Below, piece after piece: positions 1 to 4,619 of a stretch of DNA of 5,240 nt. How positions within the stretch are numbered: position 1 is the first letter of the stretch; every line of letters begins with the position of its first letter. Where the stretch lies: contig JAMOMS010000285.1 of NCBI GenBank assembly GCA_027067015.1, positions 1 through 5,240 on the forward strand. Reading direction: 5' to 3'. The stretch comes from Campylobacterales bacterium (GTDB lineage Bacteria > Campylobacterota > Campylobacteria > Campylobacterales > Hydrogenimonadaceae). Below the pieces are notes generated by a model that worked only from the letters and a program-made list of their open reading frames with translations, made no database searches and was not told the origin of the DNA. The position numbers and the translations under genes were made by a program.

Positions 1-185
1 CCGGGAATGGGGATGTTGAACATCATAATCACAAAACTGAGCGCCGTCAGCGAGGCGATGTAAGGGAGCGTCGTCTCATCAAGCTTCGCGCGCACCTTGC
101 GCAGGGCCACCGCCCACAGAGGCAGTGCCACGGCCCACGTCACGGCGCAGGTGGCGGGTGAGAGGTAACCGTCGGGGATATGCAC
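1..185 (-). CDS. cbiM: CbiM/NikM-type cobalt/nickel ECF transporter substrate-capture subunit (N-terminal part, runs off left edge)
   Basis: Reading leftward from GTG at 185-183, the first 61 codons stay open to the window edge. The protein begins MHIPDGYLSP, the near-invariant N-terminus of CbiM/NikM membrane proteins; in this family the first residues, including His2, form the metal-binding site. A hydrophobic stretch follows (residues about 14-28), then a short basic loop, then a second hydrophobic segment ending in FVIMMFNIPIPG (about 50-61), which matches the family's FVIQMFNFPIPGG region. Family role: the integral-membrane substrate-specific component that captures Co2+ or Ni2+ for an energy-coupling-factor transporter, together with CbiN/CbiQ/CbiO-type partners, which would lie further left. 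The GTG start is fixed by the conserved N-terminus and by AAGGAGG four bases upstream. Cobalt and nickel cannot be told apart here; nickel is plausible if the host has Ni-hydrogenases. Confidence 0.9.
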   Translation of the reverse strand, partial: MHIPDGYLSPATCAVTWAVALPLWAVALRKVRAKLDETTLPYIASLTALSFVIMMFNIPIP

Positions 186-189
186 CGAA

Positions 190-196
190 CCTCCTT
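190..196 (-). promoter_or_regulatory. Shine-Dalgarno site of the cbiM-like gene
   Basis: Reading the minus strand, AAGGAGG lies four bases before the GTG at 185-183. It is a full-strength anti-16S match and supports the GTG start, which also gives the conserved MHIPDGYLSP N-terminus. Confidence 0.85.
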
Positions 197-198
197 TT

Positions 199-214
199 AT
201 GAATGATCATTCAT
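199..214. promoter_or_regulatory. 16-bp perfect palindrome, probable repressor operator of the cbiM-like gene
   Basis: ATGAATGATCATTCAT is a perfect 8+8 palindrome with no spacer. It lies between the -10 box at 226-231 and the Shine-Dalgarno site at 190-196 of the leftward gene. If transcription starts about 7 bases past the -10, the palindrome covers roughly +5 to +20, a classic steric-repression position. The TGAATGA...TCATTCA half-sites resemble those bound by TetR/AcrR-family repressors. A metal regulator such as NikR is an alternative suggested by the target gene, but the spacing does not fit the split NikR sites known from E. coli or Helicobacter. The plus-strand ATG at 203 lies inside the palindrome, so a bound protein could also affect the divergent gene. 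The palindrome is seen directly; the regulator is inferred. Confidence 0.6.
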
Positions 215-961
215 TTTTTGCTACCATTATACGCAAGAAGGGTAAATTGTGCGTTAAAGAAGGAGTTTGTTATCTATTTTTCGGACCAAAGTCCCTGTTG
301 CGGCGCGCCGGTTTACCGTCTCAAAGACGGGCGTATCCGCTGTAGCCACTGCCGACGCCGCTACGGGCTCAAGCGCCTTGAGCGCGAATACCGCCTGATG
401 CAGTGCTTTTGTGACGACCTGAGCGCCCGCCGGGCCGCGCAAAGTGCCCAAACCACCTACGCCACCGCCAAAAAAAGCTACGACCGCTTCCGCCGTCTCC
501 TTCTGCCCTATCTTGAGCACTGCTACACCGCGCACCGCGACGAGGTGGTCGAATATGACGAATACCTCTACCTCGACCACTCCAAACGCCGCGACAAACG
601 CCATATCTTTGACGCCCACAACTTTTTGACCTTTGACTACGGCGGGAAGGTTTACACCATTCTCATGCCGCCGCTGGGACGCTACAAGCACGCCTTTTTG
701 TACGACGGGCTGGAGGATATCTATTATGAGGCGTTCTCCCGGTTTCTCAAAATCCACCGCATTGCCAGACTCCGATCTTTGGAGAACACCATCGTGCGAT
801 TTTGGCGCTATTTTGACGAATTCATGAAAAAGTACAAAGGGATTGAGGCGGATAATTTTATCTACTATCTCAAAGAGGCGGAGTTCAAATTTAACCACCC
901 CAACCCCGAGCGGGAGGAGGTGCTAAGACGACTACTCTATGGCTCAGGGGCGCAGACGTGA
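203..961 (+). CDS. IS1595-like DDE transposase relative, probably a resident or domesticated gene; start uncertain
   Basis: This is the maximal frame (252 aa). Numbered from ATG 203: a zinc-ribbon-like segment at 30-50 (SPCCG...RCSHC), with the usual first Cys replaced by Ser30 and a Cys at 32; a helix-turn-helix-like region at about 58-100; then a DDE-like fold. Candidate catalytic residues are Asp119 in VEYDEYLYL, Asp168 in LYDGL, and the acidic/Asn cluster in YLKEAEFKFNH (222-232), which matches the YLKEFEFRFNHR signature of IS1595/IS1016-type transposases. The segment NTIVRFWRYFDEF (195-207) replaces the usual IHIxGIESFW. I see no terminal inverted repeats or target duplication around the gene, and its 3' end is read into its neighbour's coding sequence, so it does not look like a fresh insertion. 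ATG 203 has no Shine-Dalgarno site and lies in a palindrome; TTG 218 or a start near 249-272 are alternatives. The fold assignment rests on recalled motifs. Confidence 0.72.
   Translation: MIIHFLLPLYARRVNCALKKEFVIYFSDQSPCCGAPVYRLKDGRIRCSHCRRRYGLKRLEREYRLMQCFCDDLSARRAAQSAQTTYATAKKSYDRFRRLLLPYLEHCYTAHRDEVVEYDEYLYLDHSKRRDKRHIFDAHNFLTFDYGGKVYTILMPPLGRYKHAFLYDGLEDIYYEAFSRFLKIHRIARLRSLENTIVRFWRYFDEFMKKYKGIEADNFIYYLKEAEFKFNHPNPEREEVLRRLLYGSGAQT
226..231 (-). promoter_or_regulatory. Probable -10 box (TATAAT) of the cbiM-like gene
   Basis: The minus strand reads GCGTATAATGG, with a perfect TATAAT about 40 bases upstream of the GTG start. No good -35 hexamer is seen at 16-18 bp, which is common for sigma-70 promoters in Campylobacterota, where the -10 dominates. 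The implied leader of about 35 nt contains only the palindrome and the Shine-Dalgarno site, and no room for a cobalamin riboswitch. Confidence 0.55.
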
Positions 962-1465
962 GGGCATGAAGTGCTTGAACTGTTTGGGATAGACAAAAAA
1001 CGCAAGCCGGCCGATCCCCTCATGAAACACCTCTTCCCAACTCTCAATCGGCAGTTCCACGCAGGCTACCCCGCCGGCGGGAAACTTTAAAATGGCCTCG
1101 TGGGTGAGGCGGTGGGCCAGCTCATGAATCTGGGGCGCGTGGGCAATAAGAAAGAGGGTTTGGGTCTCGTCATCCTGCACGGCGATCATCTCCAACATCC
1201 GCTCCACACTGCTTTGGTAGAGCTCGTTGAAAAAAGCGACCGACTTCTCTTCCTCCCAGGGGTTTGCCACAATTTCGGCGGTCTGTTGGGCCCGCATGGC
1301 GCAACTTGAGAGAATGATATCGGGTTCAATCCCTTTTAAAAGCAGATAGGAAGCCATCGTTTTGGCCTCTTTGCGCCCCTTGGCGCTCAACTCCCGCTCC
1401 ATATCGGTCAACAGCGGATCTTCCCAGCTCCCCTTGGCACTGCGAATAAGACAAAGCCGTTTCAT
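944..1465 (-). CDS. SixA-like histidine phosphatase superfamily protein with the catalytic His replaced by Ser
   Basis: 173 aa. The layout follows SixA phosphohistidine phosphatases, which remove phosphate from phospho-His on HPt or related phosphocarrier proteins: MKRLCLIRSAKGSW at the N-terminus (family form LxxxRHAKSxW), LTDMERELSAKGRKEA (20-34), PDIILSSCAMRAQQTAEIV (48-66, with Arg58), NELY (80-83) and FLIAHAPQIHELA (105-117, with His109). Arg8, Arg58 and His109 of the phosphate pocket are kept. The nucleophilic His of the RHG/RHA motif is Ser9 (AGT). The protein is therefore either a non-catalytic phosphohistidine-binding pseudophosphatase or has a changed mechanism. It is the last gene of the kinase-PAS-roadblock unit, starting 5 bp after the roadblock stop with no clear Shine-Dalgarno site, so translational coupling is likely. 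Its last 18 bp overlap the 3' end of the convergent transposase-like gene. The C-terminal tail beyond about residue 145 is unassigned. Confidence 0.85.
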   Translation of the reverse strand: MKRLCLIRSAKGSWEDPLLTDMERELSAKGRKEAKTMASYLLLKGIEPDIILSSCAMRAQQTAEIVANPWEEEKSVAFFNELYQSSVERMLEMIAVQDDETQTLFLIAHAPQIHELAHRLTHEAILKFPAGGVACVELPIESWEEVFHEGIGRLAFFVYPKQFKHFMPSRLRP

Positions 1466-1470
1466 ATAAA

Positions 1471-1860
1471 TCAGAGCCTGGCCAGTTCGTCGGAAATCGA
1501 CTTGGCGATCTTGTCGATCACCATTTTGGCCAGCGCGATATTGCCGTCATCCCGGAAGATGCAAAAAATATCGATTTTGGCAAACTCGTTACCGTGGTGC
1601 TCCCCGGCGCTTTTCACCAGCATCACGTGACCGTCCTGCGTTTTGGTCTCTACCGAAGCCGCCTCGGCGAAACCGATATCCAACGACGTTTCGCTGATGG
1701 TGCGGAAGGTGTCGTTGAAGATGGTGGCGGCATAGGCGATGTCGGTGCCGGTGTGCTCGTTTTCCACATAGAGGGTCTCGCCGGTGTAGTTGAGCACCGC
1801 CGCGCCCAGGTAACCGTTGATTTTGGTCAGTCTTTGCATCTTCTCGTCAAAATTGATCAT
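1471..1860 (-). CDS. Roadblock/LC7-like domain protein
   Basis: 129 aa, with no signal peptide or membrane segment, so cytoplasmic. The pattern fits the roadblock/LC7 fold: an N-terminal helix (1-13); a beta hairpin INGYLGAAVLNYTGETLYVE (14-33), matching the bacterial 'G..GA.l....G..l' start; a long helix (about 40-58); beta strands around AASVETKTQDGHVMLVKSA (67-85) and KIDIFCIFR (95-103); and a C-terminal helix following DDGNIALAKM (104-113), the usual 'd..ni.lar' feature. Bacterial roadblock proteins such as MglB dimerise and act as GTPase-activating partners of Ras-like GTPases or as scaffolds; no GTPase is in this window, so the partner is unknown. The ATG start is well supported: AAGGAG lies 5 bases upstream and overlaps the TAA stop of the preceding PAS gene (9-bp gap), a coupling arrangement. 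The assignment is by pattern, not by a database hit. Confidence 0.7.
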   Translation of the reverse strand: MINFDEKMQRLTKINGYLGAAVLNYTGETLYVENEHTGTDIAYAATIFNDTFRTISETSLDIGFAEAASVETKTQDGHVMLVKSAGEHHGNEFAKIDIFCIFRDDGNIALAKMVIDKIAKSISDELARL

Positions 1861-1869
1861 TCTCTCTCC

Positions 1870-2391
1870 TTATCGGTTCAGGTTTTGCATAAAGGTGTTA
1901 AAACTTTTGGCGTCTGTGAGGCCGTTTTCGTTCAAAAAGGCGTTAAACGCCTGCCAGGAGGCCTCTTCGCTCTCCTCTTTCTCAATCCTCAGCCACTCGG
2001 CGTAAAGTTTGCCTATGGTCTCTTTGGCCTCGGGCTTGACGGCCCGACGGGTGGACATATAGTTACGGAACGAGCCGTCGGGGTTCTTGGCCATCTTGAC
2101 CGTGGCAAGCACCCAGTAGTAACTGCCGTCTTTGCAGAGGTTTTTGACAAAAGCCACCACGTCTTCGCCTTTTTTGATATGCTCCCAAAGATAGCGAAAC
2201 ACCGCTTTGGGCATATCGGGGTGGCGCAAAATGGCATGGGGTTTGTCAAGTAGTTCCCCCTGACTATAGCCCGAGATCTTCACAAAAATGGGGTTGACAT
2301 AGGTAATGTTGCCCTCGGCGTCAGACTTGGAGACAATAAGGTCAATGCTGGTAACCTCTTTTTCATTCTCAATGGGTTCGGGTCGTTGCAT
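1870..2391 (-). CDS. Stand-alone PAS-domain sensor of the Aer/CetB type
   Basis: 173 aa, soluble. A single PAS domain spans about residues 15-118. Its features are those of the Aer/CetB energy-taxis PAS: DAEGNITYVNPIFVKISGYS (24-43), GELLDKPHAILRHPDMP (45-61), a Trp at 69, VKNLCKDGSYYWV (82-94) and YMSTRR (111-116). In E. coli Aer this domain binds FAD and reports redox state. Here the Aer motif PWSGIVKN is replaced by DVVAFVKN (77-84), so the Trp equivalent to Aer Trp70 is missing and the cofactor is uncertain. The C-terminal 55 residues are charged and helical with no HAMP, chemoreceptor or kinase domain, so it must signal through a partner, as CetB does with CetA in Campylobacter. The obvious candidates are the kinase just upstream (13-bp gap) and the roadblock protein just downstream. 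AAGGAG lies 7 bases before the ATG, next to the kinase stop codon. Confidence 0.87.
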   Translation of the reverse strand: MQRPEPIENEKEVTSIDLIVSKSDAEGNITYVNPIFVKISGYSQGELLDKPHAILRHPDMPKAVFRYLWEHIKKGEDVVAFVKNLCKDGSYYWVLATVKMAKNPDGSFRNYMSTRRAVKPEAKETIGKLYAEWLRIEKEESEEASWQAFNAFLNENGLTDAKSFNTFMQNLNR

Positions 2392-2404
2392 GCTCTCACT
2401 CCTT

Positions 2405-4426
2405 TCAGTTGGCTTGGCGGAGAATCGCTTTGATCTCCTCTTTCTTAAACGGTTTGCCCGCGATCACGTCAAACAGATCCCTCTCTTCACGGTCGGGATC
2501 GCCGGAGATGGAGACGGCTTTGATGGGCTGGGCGCCCTCTTGGCTCTCCAACGCGCGATAATCACGCAACATCTCTACCCCGCTCATACCCGGCATCTGC
2601 ATATCGGTATACAACACATCATAGGGCCGACCGGCCAGGAGCGCCTCTTTAAGCAGGAAAAAGCCCTCCAATCCGTCATAAGCCACATCAATGTCACAAT
2701 ACTCCTCTTTCAAAATATTCTGAAGCAGTGCGATACTGATGCGATCATCCTCTACGATCAATACCCGCTTGGGACGGCTGTGAGCCACAAAGTCGGCCAG
2801 GGCCATGCCGTAAAACTCATATTGCGAAACCAGTATGGCCCCCTCATACGCTTTCGGGTCCATGGAGAGGAATGTCTGCTCTACTACCATAAAAGGGATC
2901 TCGTTATCTTGCGCAAACGAGAGTGTCTCTTTGCTAAGACGGTTTTGGAAAAGAATCAGGTTGGTTGTCTCGGCAGGTACCTCAGCCAGGCTTTGCACCG
3001 CTTTGATACGATCGGCGGAGAGGCCCAGGCGCACAAGATAGCGGCCGATATTCTCGGCCACCGCCCAATCTTGTTTATCCATTAAAATAGTAACATAAGC
3101 GTAGTTGAGCCCAAAACCGTCCCGGGGCTTAAACCCTTCAAGCGGCAGGCTGAAGAAAAAGTCACTTCCCTTTTCCAACTCGCTTTGAAGTTGCAGTTCA
3201 CCGCCCATCTGGCGCACATACTCGGCGCAGATACTCAAGCCCAACCCCGTGCCGCCGAAACGGGCTTTGGTATCATCCTCGGCCTGCACAAAGGGCTTGA
3301 AAACCTCCTTTTGCTTCTCAGGCGCAATGCCGATGCCTGTATCTTTGACCGAGACGCTGATACGCTTTTCATCCGCAAGATAGCGGACGCTAAAGTAGAT
3401 ATGCCCACCCTCCGGCGTAAACTTCAGGGCGTTGGAGATAAGGTTCATCACCACCCGCTTGAATTTAACGGTCTCCAACGCCGCCTCCTCGGGAAGCAGA
3501 GGGTCAAGGTAAATATGGTACCCCACCCCTTTTTGGGCCATATTGGCCGAAAAGATATGGGCGATCTCGGCAAAAAAATGGGGAAGCGCCACCCGCTCTT
3601 TCCGGTCGGCCTCCTCACCGGCCAGTTTGGCGGAGAAGGTGTCCAGAATGGAGGTGGTCAACTGGTTAATCAACACGGCACTGCTCTTGGCGTACCCCAC
3701 ATACTCTTTAAGACGCTTATCCTCAATCTGCTCTTCCAGCAGTTCCAGAAAACCGGTCAGGTTATTGGCGGGCGTGCGAATATCATGCACAATCTGGGAA
3801 GTCATGGCCAATAACTCGTTTTGATCCTCCTTGCGGTGGTCGATCTTTTCAATATGCTCCACCTTTTTGGCCACCCGCTCACCGGCGTGCACAAGACAGT
3901 GACACTGGCCGTCGCTCCCCTTTTTGAGGGGTTCCTTGCCCATGTTGGCCATCATCTTGCACACCGCGTCGATCACGAAGGGGGTAATGGAGTGGAAAAT
4001 CTCCAGATCTTTGCGGGTAAAGTTTTTGATCTTTTTGACAGACGAGTAGCAGGTGACAATGCCCACCAACTCTTTTTTGTGCATCAAAGGAATGGCGATT
4101 TTGGATTTGATGCGTATATTGTCGGGGTTGTCAATCTCGGGCACATACCCTTTTTCACTGGTAATATAGTTGTATATAGCGCTTTGGCGGGTAATAAAAC
4201 TTTTGTATAGCAGACCCCTTTTCTCCTCCATCGAAAGCTCCCGCACGCCGCTTTCGCGCTCTCTGAGCAGACGGGGATAGTCGTTGATCCATATAGAGGC
4301 AAACTCCGACTCCATCAGATCGGTAATCACATCTTCAACGATTCGGTTGATCGCTTTGTTATCCGTTAACGCCCGAATCTCTTTGGATGCTTGATCAATG
4401 CGCTCTTTAATTTGCTGTAACTTCAT
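2405..4426 (-). CDS. Hybrid sensor histidine kinase: GAF - HisKA - HATPase - pseudo-receiver - receiver
   Basis: 673 aa from ATG 4426. No membrane segments, so a cytoplasmic sensor. Residues about 15-160 form a GAF-like domain (SKIAIPLMHKKELVGIVTCY, 108-127). A linker carries CHCLVH (175-180). HisKA has the phospho-accepting His214 in VHDIRTP. HATPase motifs are NLISNALKF (328-336, N box), DTGIGI (362-367, G1), FKPF (376-379) and FGGTGLGLS (390-398, G2). Residues about 440-548 look like a degenerate receiver: the strand LILFQN (490-495) has Gln where the Asp should be. The C-terminal receiver (553-673) is intact, with VEDD (558-561), phospho-acceptor Asp608 in YTDMQMPGMSG, and Lys658 in AGKPF. 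Expected chemistry: ATP-dependent autophosphorylation of His214 and transfer to Asp608. The frame extends to TTG 4468, but ATG 4426 is preferred: a possible -10 lies between the two, and GGGGG sits 5 bases before the ATG. First gene of the four-gene unit; the ligand is unknown. Confidence 0.93.
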   Translation of the reverse strand: MKLQQIKERIDQASKEIRALTDNKAINRIVEDVITDLMESEFASIWINDYPRLLRERESGVRELSMEEKRGLLYKSFITRQSAIYNYITSEKGYVPEIDNPDNIRIKSKIAIPLMHKKELVGIVTCYSSVKKIKNFTRKDLEIFHSITPFVIDAVCKMMANMGKEPLKKGSDGQCHCLVHAGERVAKKVEHIEKIDHRKEDQNELLAMTSQIVHDIRTPANNLTGFLELLEEQIEDKRLKEYVGYAKSSAVLINQLTTSILDTFSAKLAGEEADRKERVALPHFFAEIAHIFSANMAQKGVGYHIYLDPLLPEEAALETVKFKRVVMNLISNALKFTPEGGHIYFSVRYLADEKRISVSVKDTGIGIAPEKQKEVFKPFVQAEDDTKARFGGTGLGLSICAEYVRQMGGELQLQSELEKGSDFFFSLPLEGFKPRDGFGLNYAYVTILMDKQDWAVAENIGRYLVRLGLSADRIKAVQSLAEVPAETTNLILFQNRLSKETLSFAQDNEIPFMVVEQTFLSMDPKAYEGAILVSQYEFYGMALADFVAHSRPKRVLIVEDDRISIALLQNILKEEYCDIDVAYDGLEGFFLLKEALLAGRPYDVLYTDMQMPGMSGVEMLRDYRALESQEGAQPIKAVSISGDPDREERDLFDVIAGKPFKKEEIKAILRQAN

Positions 4427-4454
4427 GAAAACCCCCAGAACTTTTCTGGCAAGA

Positions 4455-4460
4455 AGTATA
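4455..4460 (-). promoter_or_regulatory. Possible -10 box of the kinase operon
   Basis: The minus strand reads CCCTTTATACTTCTTG; TATACT matches the -10 consensus at five of six positions. Transcription would start near 4448, about 22 nt before ATG 4426 and downstream of the alternative TTG at 4468. No convincing -35 hexamer is seen at 16-18 bp. Weak evidence on its own, but it agrees with the ATG start. Confidence 0.35.
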
Positions 4461-4484
4461 AAGGGCAAATCTCACCCAAATTTT

Positions 4485-4515
4485 CGTAAATTCTGTACAA
4501 TCTGTATAGTTTACG
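4485..4515. repeat. Inverted repeat CGTAAA / TTTACG with an internal TCTGTA direct repeat
   Basis: Six-base perfect arms at 4485-4490 and 4510-4515 enclose 19 bases that contain TCTGTA twice, at 4492-4497 and 4501-4506, starting 9 bases apart. It lies about 60-90 bp upstream of the kinase ATG, a plausible activator or repressor site. In AT-rich DNA such short arms can arise by chance. Confidence 0.3.
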
Positions 4516-4518
4516 CTA

Positions 4519-4535
4519 TGAAATGCCCTATTTCA
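4519..4535. repeat. Inverted repeat TGAAAT-N5-ATTTCA, possible operator
   Basis: TGAAAT (4519-4524) and ATTTCA (4530-4535) are perfect 6-base arms around GCCCT. A second short pairing, CCCT (4526-4529) with AGGG (4535-4538), overlaps it, so as RNA the two stems would exclude each other. Located upstream of the kinase operon; a protein-binding site is more likely than a terminator because no T-run follows on either strand. Confidence 0.3.
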
Positions 4536-4619
4536 GGGATTTGTTGATATAAAGATTTTGTAAGGAAATTGACGGTTTTTTGATGAATTTGGCGTAAAAC
4601 AGTAAGAAACAAGGGCAAC

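Larger units (their letters stand above)
4427..4619. other. AT-rich intergenic region upstream of the kinase operon
   Basis: 193 bp between two minus-strand genes, clearly richer in A/T than the flanking coding DNA. It should hold the kinase-operon promoter and the 3' end of the UbiB-like transcript. I see two inverted repeats and a weak -10 candidate, listed separately. I do not see a convincing intrinsic terminator (no GC-rich hairpin plus T-run), a small ORF with its own Shine-Dalgarno site, or an RNA gene. Confidence 0.6.

Noticed and set aside
186..230. Cobalamin riboswitch in the cbiM leader
   Set aside because: The leader is only about 35 nt and is filled by the palindrome and Shine-Dalgarno site; no B12-box-like sequence is seen.
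254..898. Long minus-strand open frame of about 214 codons opposite the transposase-like gene
   Set aside because: It mirrors the plus-strand gene, has low-complexity Val/Ala/Gly-rich composition, no Shine-Dalgarno site and no recognisable motif; the plus frame has clear family motifs.
1594..2253. Plus-strand open frame of about 219 codons
   Set aside because: It lies antisense to the roadblock and PAS genes, which have motifs and ribosome binding sites; the antisense translation shows none.
2306..4210. Several long plus-strand open frames opposite the kinase gene
   Set aside because: They are shadows of the well-supported kinase reading frame, produced by its codon usage; no motifs, starts or spacing support them.
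4427..4468. TTG 4468 as the kinase start, adding 14 residues (MPFILLARKVLGVF)
   Set aside because: The extension would cover the likely -10 box and has no Shine-Dalgarno site; ATG 4426 begins a normal charged helix.
4463..4479. Possible sigma-54 promoter (TTGGGTGAGATTTGC on the minus strand) before the kinase
   Set aside because: The GG and GC elements are 9 bases apart instead of the required 10, and the -24 element lacks the C of TGGC.
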